NCBI GenBank assembly: GCA_023101725.1
Contig: JALJCO010000063.1
Coordinates: 1-64,000, forward strand
Reading direction: 5' to 3'
Length of the DNA stretch: 64,000 nt
From: Atherinomorus stipes
Taxonomy: Eukaryota > Chordata > Actinopteri > Atheriniformes > Atherinidae
Shown here in pieces: positions 11,372-23,483 of this stretch (position 1 is the stretch's first letter; each line of letters starts with the position of its first letter). The position numbers and the translations under genes were made by a program. A model generated the notes under the pieces. That model did no database searches. It saw nothing but the letters and a program-made list of their open reading frames with translations, and was not told the DNA's origin.

Positions 11372-11389
11372 AGGTAGAGAGAACGGCAG

Positions 11390-12490
11390 GTAGACCAGGA
11401 CCAGAAAGGACAACCTCTGTCAGAACTAGGACCAGGAAGGACAACCTCCGTAAGAACCAGGACCAGGAAGGAAAACCTCCGTCAGAACCAGGACCAGGAA
11501 AGACAACCTCCGTCAGAACCAGGACCGGTAAAGAAAACCTCCGTCAGAACCAGGACCAGGAAAGACAACCTCCGTCAGAACCAGGACGGTAAAGAAAACC
11601 TCCGTCAGAACCAGGACCAGGAAGGACAACCTCAGTCAGAACCAGGACCAGGAAGGAAAACCTCCATCAGAACCAGGACCAGGAAAGACAACCTCCGTCA
11701 GAACCAGGACCAGGAAGGAAAAACGTCTGTCAGAACCAGGACCAGGAAAGACAACCTCCGTCAGAACCAGGAAAAGAAGGAAAACCTCCATCAGAACCAG
11801 GACCAGGAAGGAAAACCTCTGTCAGAACCAGGACCAGGAAGGAAAACCTCCGTCAGAACCAGGACCAGGAAGGACAACCTCCGTCAGAACCAGGACCAGG
11901 AAGGAAAACCTCCGTCAGAACCAGGACCAGGAAGGACAACCTCCGTCAGAACCAGGACCAGGAAGGAAAACCTCCGTCAGAACCAGGACCATGAAGGACA
12001 ACCACAGTCAGAACCAGGACCAGGAAGGACAACCTACGTCAGAATCAGGAAACCAAAGAAAACCTCTGTCAGAACCAGGACCGGTAATAAAAACCTCCGT
12101 CAGAACCAGGACCAGTAAGGAAAACCTCCGTCAGAACCAGGACCAGGAAAGACAACCGCCGTCAGAACCAGAACCGGTAAAGAAAACCTCCGTCAGAACC
12201 AGGACTAGGAAAGAAAACCTCCGTCAGAACCAGGAAAAGAAGGAAAACCTCCATCAGAACCAGGACCAGGAAGGACAACCTCTGTCAGAACCAGGACCGG
12301 TAAAGAAAACCTCCGTCAGAACCAGGACCAGGAAGGAAAAACCTCTGTCAGAACCAGGACCAGGAAAGACAACCTCCGTCAGAACCAGGAAAAAAGGAAA
12401 ACCTCCATCAGAACCAGGACCAGGAAGGAAAACCTCCGTCAGAACCAGGACCAGGAAGGAAAACCTCCATCAGAACCAGGACCAGGACCG
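11390..12490. repeat. 31-bp minisatellite, first block (about 35 units)
   Basis: The unit begins GAACCAGGACCAGGAAGG and ends AAAACCTCCGTCA, with single-base variants (CCTCCATCA, CCGGTAAAG). It is open in several frames because 31 bp steps through all three. It resumes after a GC-rich insertion. Confidence 0.95.
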
Positions 12491-13392
12491 TGTCACGGCC
12501 TGGGTGGGGGTGCAGGCTTGGGTTTGGAGGGTGGGGGGGGGGGGCATGGGTACCGGGGGGGGCGGATGTGCGGGGACTAACTGGCTATGCAGGAGGGGCG
12601 GGAGGAGGATGGGATGGGGAGTGTTGACGGGGGTAAAGTTTGAAGATGTTTGAAGTAGGGGTTTAGGGGTGATACGATAGAGTGGGGGAGGAAAGGGGAG
12701 GGGAAAAAAAAAAGCAGCTCTGCGTGCCTCTTGGGGGGTTTGCGGGGCCTGGGGATGTTGGGCCGGTGACTCTGGCCCCTCCGCCGACCCTTTCCGCTCC
12801 CGTCCCTTTTCCCCCCTCCCTGGCCTGGGGTGGTCGGGCGCCCCCAGCGGCCGAGGCTGGCCCCTCTGTGGTGAACGCCGGTCGCCGGGCTGTGAGGGCG
12901 GCCATGCCTGCCCCCTTCTGCCCTGGGGGGATCCCGGGAGGCAGGGGTACCTATGCCGGTAACGGCTCTTCTTCCAGGGGGGGAATTCATACCCCCCTGG
13001 TCTCCTTTCCCAAGACCTCCCCCCCCCCCGCTCTACCTCACACACACACACGTAGGGTTTTGGGGAGGATGCGTGTCAAGCGGGCGTGGTGAGGGAGGGC
13101 ACCAAAGTGCCTTTGCTTGCCACGTCTAGAGGCAGCCTGCTCCCCAGTTTTAACCACACTTAGACACCTAAACACATAAAATAACAACAGCTCACAACCA
13201 CTTCTGAGGGGCGGGCCATATAGTGTGTGGAAGGAGGGAGGGGCCGGTTGGGGGTCATGCCCCCTACGCGACCCCACTCCTGGCATGACTTGGCACTGCC
13301 CCTCAGTTTTAACTGCAAACAACACACATCTTACACACACAGTCATAAGCGGGGGGGTGGGGGGGGACAGGGTCCTTTCATACCCCGGTCTC
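12491..13392 (-). mobile_element. GC-rich repeat inserted in the minisatellite
   Basis: About 0.9 kb of strongly strand-biased sequence (G-rich on plus up to 12660, C-rich after) interrupts the 31-bp array. The right 400 bp (12990-13392) reappears in reverse complement at 33517-33902, again inside a minisatellite. Shared landmarks are CATACCCCGGTCTC, GTTTTAACTGCAAACAACAC and CACGTAGGGTTTTGGGGAGG. The open frames are by-products of low complexity. It is probably the untranslated part of a retroelement. Confidence 0.6.
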
Positions 13393-13966
13393 TGTCAGAA
13401 CCAGGACCGGTAATAAAAACCTCCGTCAGAACCAGGACCAGTAAGGAAAACCTCCGTCAGAACCAGGACCAGGAAAGACAACCTCCGTCAGAACCAGAAC
13501 CGGTAAAGAAAACCTCCGTCAGAACCAGGACCAGGAAAGACAACCTCCGTCAGAACCAGAACCGGTAAAGAAAACCTCCGTCAGAACCAGGACCAGGAAG
13601 GAAAACCTCCATCAGAACCAGGACCAGGAAGGAAAACCTCCGTCAGAACCAGGACCAGGAAGGAAAACCTTCATCAGAACCAGGACCAGGAAAGACAACC
13701 TCCGTCAGAACCAGAACCGGTAAAGAAAACCTCCGTCAGAACCAGGACCAGGAAGGAAAACCTCCATCAGAACCAGGACCAGGAAGGAAAACCTCTGTCA
13801 GAACCAGGACCAGGAAGGAAAACCTCCGTCAGAACCAGGACCAGGAAGGAAAACCTCCGTCAGAACCAGGACCAGGAAGGAAAACCTCCATCAGAACCAG
13901 GACCAGGAAGGAAAACCTCCGTCAGAACCAGGACCAGGAAGGAAAACCTCCGTCAGAACCAGAAAC
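13393..13966. repeat. 31-bp minisatellite, second block (about 18 units)
   Basis: Same 31-bp unit and same orientation as the block ending at 12490, so one array was split by the insertion. Confidence 0.95.
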
Positions 13967-15090
13967 AGAGAACTAGTTCAGCCTGAGCAGAGCTGGTGTT
14001 GGGGGGGGGTGAAGCTGAAGTGTGCCTGCTGTCTCCACCCGTCCGTGCAGACGTCCTGTGGTCAGAGCAGCATACTGACCTTGACAGCGTGCATGTCCAG
14101 TGCTGCTCATCAAGCCTCCTGTTGCCCCCACAGAGAAAACAGAAAACCTCGGCCATATGCAGCTTTCTGAGGTCGTTGAAACACACTGAGACAAACTTGT
14201 GGTAATACACGGTGGTTAAAGGTGGGGGAGACCTAGAGTTCAACGTTGTGGTGCAGTCGAACAATTTGTGTGAACATTTTTGCAAATTTTGCAAAATGAT
14301 AGCAAAGATCTGCGTGGGCATTATTGGTTTTATCAATAATCTAAAGTGTAACTGACACAAACAAACCCAGTAAACATCCTCAATGAGGCGTGATCAGTCT
14401 GAATGCTGGTCTGAAACGTGTCAGATTCATGTCTGGATCTCAGGGATCACAGATACAGCATCAGTCATCGCCACAGCAGCAGCTGGAGCGGAGTCTCCAC
14501 AGAGCAGTGCGTCTGCATCAAGCCGCAACCTCCGGTGGCCATTGTTTGTAGTTCTCCCTTCATCCACTAGGGGCTGGCTGCAAATCCCCATAGATATAAA
14601 CACTAGATGCCGCCTTCGGACCCGCAGCGTACGTGGGCTCAGCCACCATCTTAGGCAGGGGTTTCTAACAAGCAGTTTGGTCCATATCTGTGGTTAGGTC
14701 GCGTTTGTTCGACTTCATGCCGACAGATCGTTCAGCCCCTGCAGCTCATTTCAGACCAGAAGACTTGGACAGAACTGGACAGTCAACTCATTTGAAAGGA
14801 CTGATACCATCTAGTTATACCTTTCCTCATCATTTTTTTTGCAAACTTTGTATCATGATAATTTCTCACATGATCAAAATATTTCAGTGCCACTAAATGA
14901 TGATAAAAAAAACGGTTAAAAAGTTTTTCTTTCTGAATTCATCCTCATATAAACATTTAAAAGTTAGTTAATTAGTGTCACATCCTTTGATGTTAAAATG
15001 AAATATTCTGAGAAGACATTTTTTAAACATCACATGAATAAGTTATTATTAAGTACCTGAATAATGTAGAATATTATTTATGTATCTAGA
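13967..15090. other. Mostly unique sequence with one repeat fragment
   Basis: No convincing gene. The stretch 14555-14580 (TCCCTTCATCCACTAGGGGC) matches, in reverse complement, the inside of the DNA element at 47600-48307. An open minus frame at 13973-14194 has no recognisable domain. The part 14820-15090 is AT-rich and featureless. Confidence 0.4.
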
Positions 15091-15095
15091 CTTAC

Positions 15096-15286
15096 CAGAA
15101 ATACGCCATGGTGAGGTGTTCCCTCACCAGGGAGGCAACCAGACAATCAACCTGACCAGTTGCCCGAGCCTCCTCATCTGGCTCCTCATGAGCAGCGGCG
15201 CAACTTTGAGCCCTCCTTGAGGAGGATGAGGAGGATGAGGGTCTCCGGTCTTCCTTCTTCCATTCAGCTGCAGGACTTCTGCTCAT
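15096..15286 (-). CDS. Candidate first coding exon, unknown gene
   Basis: The minus strand has an ATG at 15286-15284 and stays open to a good donor (CTG|GTAAG) at 15096. The 63 residues begin MSRSPAAEWKKEDRRPSS, then have a serine run, an acidic stretch (HEEPDEEARA), and end VDCLVASLVREHLTMAYF. The last segment could be the first helix of a LisH-like motif, which is weak inference. No second exon was found to the left. Composition (Ser/Arg/Glu) and a clean donor favour a real exon, but a chance open frame cannot be excluded. Confidence 0.35.
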
Positions 15287-15777
15287 ATTTGAGTCCACTC
15301 AGATGGAAGCTGTAGGCCGCTGAAGCAGCCTGAGCGGCAGTCCTGCAGGGAGATGATGCAGTTCGACACTAGAGGGAAGCAGATCTCTGCAGCACCCAAC
15401 ATGGCTGCAGACCGTGCTCAGCTCAGCCATGTCATCTTCTCCTCATTCATGACTGTGACTGCTGCTCGCATTTTAATCTGTTTAATTATTTAAATAATTC
15501 CAACACGCTTTATGATAAATGAGATTAATGTGGATTCATGTGGACTCTAACCGTTTATATTTAACAGTTTATTGGGGGAAAAAAATCCTAAATATGACCA
15601 CACAACTGTAGTTCAGACCAAAGTAAAAAAAATCGGCAAAGATGCCCGACACAGGACAGCTTCCAAAGCAGCAAAACATTTTTTGCCGCTTTGGTCGCTC
15701 TTCCCGTCACACCAGTCATTTAAAGGAGCCACAAAGTGGACTTCTTGACGGCAGTGTTGCTGTTGCTCCACCCCCCC

Positions 15778-16038
15778 TCAGTGAAAGCTGCAGGATGTTT
15801 GTGTGGTCATTAAATACGGGAGAAAAATCACGGAGCATGAGAATAAATAAAAATCACCCTCCGACGACCAGGTGCTGTCGCTGTCTTCGGACAGCGTGAG
15901 GAGAACAGTCAGGAGGATCACTACCAGAAAAGCCCCTGAAGTCCTGATGAGATTCCTGGTCGTGTCCTGAGAGACTGTGCTGCAGAGCTCACGGATGTCT
16001 TCACAGACAACGTGAATATTTGACTGAGATAAGCTGTC
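15778..16038 (-). CDS. Candidate terminal exon with a membrane helix
   Basis: The minus-strand frame runs from the 42-bp array (LQQDEV) into unique sequence: DSLSQSNIHVVCEDIRELCS, then RNLIRTSGAFLVVILLTVLL, then an acidic SEDSDSTWSSEGDF, ending at TGA 15778-15780. The hydrophobic GAFLVVILLTVLL stretch would make one tail-anchor-like helix. The product is not recognised. The frame continues through the six nearest 42-bp units, until a 35-bp unit near 16288 shifts it. Either this is the C-terminus of a membrane protein whose exon gave rise to the array, or a chance frame. Confidence 0.35.
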   Translation of the reverse strand, partial: DSLSQSNIHVVCEDIRELCSTVSQDTTRNLIRTSGAFLVVILLTVLLTLSEDSDSTWSSEGDFYLFSCSVIFLPYLMTTQTSCSFH

Positions 16039-19000
16039 CACCTCATCCTGCTGCAGCATCACCGTGTGGTACGGAGTCTGCACCTCATCCTGCTGCAGCA
16101 TCACCGTGTGGTACGGAGTCTGCACCTCATCCTGCTGCAGCATCACCGTGTGGTACGGAGTCTGTACCTCATCCTGCTGCAGCGTCACCGTGCGGTACGG
16201 AGTCTGCACCTCATCCTGCTGCAGCGTCACCGTGTGGTACGGAGTCTGCACCTCATCCTGCTGCAGCATCACCGTGTGGTACGGAGTCTATCCTGCTGCA
16301 GCATCACCGTGTGGTACGGAGTCTGCACCTCATCCTGCTGCAGCATCACCGTGTGGTACGGAGTCTGCACCTCATCCTGCTGCAGCATCACCGTGTGGTA
16401 CAGAGTCTGCACCTCATCCTGCTGCAGCATCACCGTGTGGTACGGAGTCTGCACCTCATCCTGCTGCAGCATCACCGTGTGGTACGGAGTCTGCACCTCA
16501 TCCTGCTGCAGCATCACCGTGTGGTACGGAGTCTGCACCTCATCCTGCTGCAGCATCACCGTGTGGTACGGAGTCTGCACCTCATCCTGCTGCAGCATCA
16601 CCGTGTGGTACGGAGTCTGCACCTCATCCTGCTGCAGTATCACCGTGTGATACGGAGACTGCACCTCATCCTGCTGCAGCATCACCGTGTGGTACGGAGT
16701 CTGCACCTCATCCTGCTGCAGCATCACCGTGTGGTACGGAGTCTGCACCTCATCCTGCTGCAGCATCACCGTGTGGTACGGAGTCTGCGCCACATCCTGC
16801 TGCAGCATCACCGTGTGGTACGGAGTCTGCACCTCATCCTGCTGCAGCATCACCGTGTGGTACGGAGTCTGCACCTCATCCTGCTGCAGCATCACCGTGT
16901 GGTACGGAGTCTGCACCTCATCCTGCTGCAGCATCACCGTGTGGTACAGAGTCTGCACCACATCCTGCTGCAGCATCACCGTGTGGTACGGAGTCTGTAC
17001 CTCATCCTGCTGCAGCATGACCGTGTGGTACAGAGTCTGCACCACATCCTGCTGCAGCATCACCGTGTGGTACGGAGTCTGCACCTCATCCTGCTGCAGC
17101 ATCACCGTGTGGTACGGAGTCTGCACCTCATCCTGCTGCAGCATCACCGTGTGGTACAGAGTCTGCACCTCATCCTGCTGCAGCATCACCGTGTGGTACG
17201 GAGTCTGCACCTCATCCTGCTGCAGCATCACCGTGTGGTACAGAGTCTGCACCTCATCCTGCTGCAGCATCACCGTGTGGTACAGAGTCTGCACCTCATC
17301 CTGCTGCAGCATCACCGTGTGGTACGGAGTCTGCACCTCATCCTGCTGCAGCATCACCGTGTGGTACGGAGTCTGCACCTCATCCTGCTGCAGCATCACC
17401 GTGTGGTACGGAGTCTGCACCTCATCCTGCTGCAGCATCACCGTGTGGTACGGAGTCTGCACCTCATCCTGCTGCAGCATCACCGTGTGGTACGGAGTCT
17501 GCACCTCATCCTGCTGCAGCATCACCGTGTGGTACGGAGTCTGCACCTCATCCTGCTGCAGCATCACCGTGTGGTACGGAGTCTGCACCTCATCCTGCTG
17601 CAGCATCACCGTGTGGTACGGAGTCTGCACCTCATCCTGCTGCAATATCACCGTGTGGTACGGAATCTGCACCTCATCCTGCTGCAGCATCACCGTGTGG
17701 TACGGAGTCTGCACCTCATCCTGCTGCAGCATCACCGTGTGGTACGGAGTCTGCACCTCATCCTGCTGCAGCATCACCGTGTGGTACGGAGTCTGCACCT
17801 CATCCTGCTGCAGCATCACCGTGTGGTACGGAATCTGCACCTCATCCTGCTGCAGCATCACCGTGTGGTACGGAATCTGCACCTCATCCTGCTGCAGCAT
17901 CACCGTGTGGTACGGAGTCTGCGCCTCATCCTGCTGCAGCATCACCGTGTGGTACGGAGTCTGCGCCTCATCCTGCTGCATCATCACCGTGTGGTACGGA
18001 GTCTGCGCCTCATCCTGCTGCATCATCACCGTGTGGTACGGAGTCTGCGCCTCATCCTGCTGCAGCATCACCGTGTGGTACGGAGTCTGCGCCTCATCCT
18101 GCTGCAGCGTCACCGTGTGGTACGGAGTCTGCACCTCATCCTGCTGCAGCGTCACCGTGTGGTACGGAGTCTGCACCTCATCCTGCTGCAGCGTCACCGT
18201 GTGGTACGGAGTCTGCACCTCATCCTGCTGCAGCGTCACCGTGTGGTACGGAGTCTGTACCTCATCCTGCTGCAGCGTCACCGTGTGGTACGGAGTCTGT
18301 ACCTCATCCTGCTGCAGCGTCACCGTGTGGTACGGAGTCTGTACCTCATCCTGCTGCAGCATCACCGTGTGGTACGGAGTCTCTACCTCATCCTGCTGCA
18401 GTATCATCGTGTGGTACGGAGTCTGCACCTCATCCTGCTGCAGCATCACCGTGTGGTACGGAGTCTGCACCTCATCCTGCTGCAGCATCACCGTGTGGTA
18501 CGGAGTCTGCACCTCATCCTGCTGCAGCATCACCGTGTGGTACGGAGTCTGCACCTCATCCTGCTGCAGCATCACCGTGTGGTACGGAGTCTGCACCTCA
18601 TCCTGCTGCAGCATCACCGTGTGGTACGGAGTCTGCACTTCATCCTGCTGCAGCATCACCGTGTGGTACGGAGCCTGCACTTCATCCTGCTGCAGCATCA
18701 CCGTGTGGTACGGAGCCTGCACCTCATCCTGCTGCAGCATCACCGTGTGGTACGGAGTCTGCACCTCATCCTGCTGCAGCATCACCGTGTGGTACGGAGT
18801 CTGCACCTCATCCTGCTGCAGCATCACCGTGTGGTACGGAGTCTGCGCCTCATCCTGCTGCAGCATCACCGTGTGGTACAAAGTCTGCACCTCATCCTGC
18901 TGCAGCATCACCGTGTGGTACGGAGCCTGCATCTCATTCTGCTGCAGCATCACCGTGTGGTACGGAGTCTGCACCTCATCCTGCTGCAGTGTCACCGTGT

Positions 19001-19896
19001 GGTACGGAGTCTGCACCTCATCCTGCTGCAGCATCACCGTGTGGTACGGAGTCTATCCTGCTGCAGTATCACCGTGTGGTACGGAGTCTGTACCTCATCC
19101 TGCTGCAGCATCACCGTGTGGTACGGAGTCTGCACCTTCTCCTGCTGCAGCATCACCGTGTGGTACGGAGTCTATCCTGCTGCAGCATCACCGTGTGGTA
19201 CGGAGTCTGCACCTCATCCTGCTGCAGCATCACCGTGTGGTACGGAGTCTGCACCTCCTCCTGCTGCAGCATCACCGTGTGGTACGGAGTCTGTACCTCA
19301 TCCTGCTGCAGCATCACCGTGTGGTACGGAGTCTGCACCTCCTCCTGCTGCAGTATCACCGTGTGGTACGGAGTCTATCCTGCTGCAGCATCACCGTGTG
19401 GTACGGAGTCTGCACCTCATCCTGCTGCAGCATCACCGTGTGGTACGGAGTCTGCACCTCCTCCTGCTGCAGCATCACCGTGTGGTACGGAGTCTGTACC
19501 TCATCCTGCTGCAGCATCACCGTGTGGTACGGAGTCTGCACCTCATCCTGCTGCAGCATCACCGTGCGGTACGGAGTCTGCACCTCCTCCTGCTGCAGCA
19601 TCACCGTGTGGTACGGAGTCTGTACCTCATCCTGCTGCAGCATCACCGTGTGGTACGGAGTCTGCGCCTCATCCTGCTGCAGCATCACCGTGCGGTACAG
19701 AGTCTGCACCTCATCCTGCTGCAGCATCACCGTGTGGTACGGAGTCTGCGCCTCATCCTGCTGCAGCATCACCGTGTGGTACGGAGTCTGCACCTCATCC
19801 TGCTGCAGCATCACCGTGCGGTACAGAGTCTATCCTGCTGCAGCATCACCGTGTGGTACAGAATGTCTGTGCCACATCCTGCTTCAAACTTTGCAA
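16039..19896. repeat. 42-bp minisatellite (about 92 units)
   Basis: The unit starts GCATCACCGTGTGGTACGGA and ends CACCTCATCCTGCTGCA. Because 42 is a multiple of three, every frame repeats a 14-residue motif: plus frames give ITVWYGVCTSSCCS and two others, while the minus frame gives TVMLQQDEVQTPYH. Five units lack 7 bp (GTCTATCCTG near 16288, 19050, 19170, 19374 and 19829) and shift the frame. The right edge at 19860-19896 is a degenerate unit. The plus-strand frames of over 1000 codons should not be annotated as genes. Confidence 0.95.
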
Positions 19897-20440
19897 TGGA
19901 GAAAAGACGGAGTCAGCTCTGCACGAGCAGCTGTTTCTGTGATCTTTGTTTATAGAGGAGATGGAAGATTGTCCATGCACGATCACCCAGCCTGTTTAGC
20001 CCGGAAGAATCAATCCAGCCACAGTTTGTCTGCACCGAGAACAGGGTCTTCACAGCTTTTGGAGGGACAGATGGATCTTGGTTATAAAAATCATTGGAAT
20101 GCTTTTAAAAAGCTTAAAGATGTTAACTTCAAAGATGAAGCCTCTTAGGTGGAGCCCCCGTACCAAATACATGCTGGGAAAGCTTACAGTTTGCCTGCCT
20201 ACATATTCTAATTACAGCACAAAACAGAAAATGGTCCAAACACTTCAGCCTTTATGAACATTTAAAACAAACAAAACATGACATCACATATCTGCAGAGT
20301 GTCAGCAGAACTCAGTCATGAACATATGTGGGGGGAGGCCGAGATATCTGCAGGTGAACTCTGGTGCGTCCACTCTGCCATGTGAAGGTTGTCAGATCTG
20401 CAGTGTCGAAGCCTCATTCACGCACACAAACGAGGATGAA
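19897..20440. other. Unique spacer between two minisatellites
   Basis: No gene supported. The plus frame that runs on to 20148 is only the exit from the 42-bp array. Confidence 0.5.
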
Positions 20441-20935
20441 ATGATGGTTGTCCATTCTGGACTGGTTCTGGACTGATGGTCGTCCATGCTGGACTGATGT
20501 TGGACTGATGGTGGTCCATGCTGGACTGGTTCTGGACTGATGGTCGTCCATGGTGGACTGTTGCTGGACTGATGGTGGTCCATGCTGGACTGGTTCTGGA
20601 CTGATGGTTGTCCATGCTGGACTGATGCTGGACTGATGGTGGTCCATGCTGGACTGGTTCTGGACTGATGGTCGTCCATGCTGGACTGATGCTGGACTGA
20701 TGGTGGTCCATGCTGGACTGGTTCTGGACTGATGGTCGTCCATGCTGGACTGTTGCTGGACTGATGGTGGCCCATGCTGGACTGGTTCTGGACTGATGGT
20801 CGTCCATGCTGGACTGATGGTGGTCCATGCTGGACTGGTTCTGGACTGATGGTCGTCCATGCTGGACTGTTGCTGGACTGATGGTGGCCCATGCTGGACT
20901 GGTTCTGAACTGATGGTTGTCCATTCTGGACAGAT
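20441..20935. repeat. 32-bp minisatellite with 64-bp dimer order
   Basis: Two alternating 32-bp types are seen: one starts TGGTCGTCCATGCTGGACTG and has ATGC before the last TGGACTGA, the other starts TGGTGGTCC and has GTTC there. About 15 units. One shortened unit is near 20800. Confidence 0.9.
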
Positions 20936-22841
20936 GGTCCTCTGTACCGATCTGATTGCAGATGAAGCATGACCAAGGACACACGTCCTCTCTCCTTTCT
21001 CACCACGTCCAGTAGTCACACATAACTTCATTCATGGACATTCATGTTAGGATTTCTTTCCATGTGTGCATTACTTGGGTTGTTGCTGACATCTGATGAA
21101 AATATGTACGGAATAAAACTCAAAATAATTATTTCAAGAACACAGTGAATATTCATGACACAAGCTGCGTTTTCACCAGCAGCTGATGATAATTCAGAAT
21201 ACGGCCACGTACACACTACAAATGTCTGGAAACAACTTCAATAACTGGTGGACAGTTTGTACCAGTGCATCAACAACCTGCACCCCGTCCACTTTGTTGT
21301 CCAACTTAAACGTTTCTCATCATGAATATGCCATTTCGTTCTTTTGTCATACAGGCCTGTATGTGACGGTGAATCCTCCTGATCACTAAGCTAATGCTTG
21401 TAAATGATCATTAAAGTTGTATTCATGGTCTTTATTAATTTTCTGTGTTCTCCATTTTATTGAATGCATTCTGCATCGTTTCTGTTTAAAAAACCTTCTG
21501 GTATCTTTGTATCCAGCTGTATTTGTACACTAGAAGAGAGGCTTGTGGTCCAACGGCAGCTTTTCCGGGTCCTTCTCATGAATTTCCGTCTGATTGGCTG
21601 CCTCCCATCAGTGTATGAAGGAAGCTCCGCCTCCGCTTATTTTGTTACAGACAGGAAATAGAGCCGACAAACAAGTTTGTTCCACCATGCTAACAAACAG
21701 TTAGCTAATTAGCTTTCAACTCCGGTTACAGTCGTGCCGTTTTACTTCTAGTGTGTAGTGGAGGGTTACCTGCCTTCCAATGGACAGATAGAAACCCCAC
21801 GTGGGATACGCTATTTGCAATGTGACGTAGAAGTGCGAGGCTGTTCCCGATTCGCTCTTTTCTTCGTATTGTTTCTGTGATGAGGAAGCACAGCCGACTG
21901 GGGGGAACGCAACGCTAGCAAGTCAGCATGTGTAAGTAAACGAGGGGAAACCCTCTGTATTTCAGAAGGAGCAAGTTAAACGGCTTTTCAGTGGAAGGAG
22001 GCCTTTAACATAACTGAAAGGAGGTTTCATGTTGAGGTTGAGGTTGGGGGGAAATCCTGGACCCATGCAGCTTCTGTGTGAGTGAATAGAAGCTGATGTG
22101 AGATTGGCAGGTATTCTGAGATGGCCCTCACCGACGCTGAACAGAGAGCTGGCTGCTTTCCAGGGTTTTTACCTGATAAGAAAACCTACCTGAAATCAAC
22201 GTTTCACAACTTGTTTTAAGACTTTTTAATGGCTTGCATCTGGAAATGTTTCCTTATTTCAGGAAATCTTACCGACTGGAATTCTTTGATTATTTTACTC
22301 ATCATGGTCGGAGTCCTCTCTTATCGTTTTTCCTCATATTCAGTGGTTTGTTTTTGCAAAGCATTAAGGAACGCTGTGTTATTCCAGGGAAAGGGTGTGT
22401 GTATGTGTGTGTATTCCTGCCTTTGTGTGATGGTTTTGTTGGCTGTCTCATTGAAGTGTCCTTCACACACCTAAACATGCATAATGTTTGCATACACACA
22501 CACACACACACACAGACCTGCTGTGGTCCCAGGAGATGCCCGTGGAGCGGCAGCTGCTCAGTCTGCACGGTCCTCCGTGGTTGTTTGCCGAGCTTAAGCG
22601 TTGGTAAACATGGATGTGCATCCTTTCACACAACTGTTGGTGTGTGATATGAGCCTCAGGATTTAATTGTGCTGTGTCCATGTGTGCTGGGGCTGGAGGT
22701 GGTGATAGATGGGACATGGTCTGGATAAATTTCCTCTGTGGGAAACGGGACCGACGGCTGCCGTGGCTGACAATGTCATGAAGAATTGAGAGTGTAAAGT
22801 CCCGCTGTCTCACCTCACCTGACTCTTCAGTTCCAGCTCCA
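20936..22841. other. Unique, mostly unassigned sequence
   Basis: It includes a short CA run near 22495-22515 and a possible first exon ending at 21931. A plus frame at 22234-22647 has a hydrophobic stretch (SFFLIFSGLFLQSIKE) after an acceptor-like TTTCAG at 22257-22262, but no partner exon or family could be named. Confidence 0.35.
21540..21931 (+). promoter_or_regulatory. Possible promoter and 5' exon
   Basis: The stretch has an inverted CCAAT (ATTGGCTGCC near 21593) and ends GTCAGCATGT followed at once by a strong donor (GTAAGT, 21932). A start codon just before a donor is a common first-exon design. No downstream exon was identified, so this is a weak call. Confidence 0.2.
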
Positions 22842-22985
22842 GCTGGTAGGTCGGGCATAGACCTGGTAAGAGGGGGGATAATCCTGGTAGACGGGGCGTA
22901 AGCCCAGTAGATGGGGCATAGACCTGGTAGGCGGGGCATAGACCTGGTGGGTGGGGCATAAACCTGGTAGATGGGGAATTGGTGT
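22842..22985. repeat. 20-bp minisatellite, small left block
   Basis: About seven units of the GGGGCATAGACCTGGTAGAC type, the same unit as the large block at 24414-25625 and in the same orientation. Confidence 0.85.
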
Positions 22986-23448
22986 TTATTATGCACCTAT
23001 TATTGTTTGTTTTATTGTTGAAACTTAATGTTTTAAGCTGCTGTCTTGGCCAGGCGTCTCAATGGGACCAACCTGGTTAAAAGTTTAAAAAAAGCCACCT
23101 GGAGGTCCTCCTGTAGGGGAGTTTTTTTTTTTTTTTACAAAAGAGAACTTTGGTTTTTAAGGGTGGCAGGGAAAAAATAACCAAGTAAATGTGTAAAAAA
23201 ATTTTTTTTTTTTTTTTCTTTTCTTTTTTTTTCTTCCTTTTTTTTTTCTTTTTTTCTTTTTTTATTACCATATCTTTTATATCTTTTTTTTCTTTTAGGA
23301 ACAGGAAGAAGAAAAAGAAAGGATAATATAAAAAAAAAATAAAAAAAAAAAAAAAAAAAAAAAAAAATAAAAAGAGGTTATATTATACACCCCCGTAAAA
23401 AAAAACAACAAAAAAAAAAAAAAAAAAAAAATATCAATTCTCCTTCAG

Positions 23449-23483
<35 letters not shown>

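Noticed and set aside
11991..12653. 220-codon plus frame with SEPGP and VRTRTRKENL repeats
   Set aside because: Product of the 31-bp minisatellite running into the GC-rich insert.
16020..20148. Plus-strand frames of up to 1311 codons over the 42-bp array
   Set aside because: All frames of a stop-free 42-bp unit are open; the peptides are repeats of 14 residues and the 35-bp units change frame. No start context, domain or exon on the plus side.
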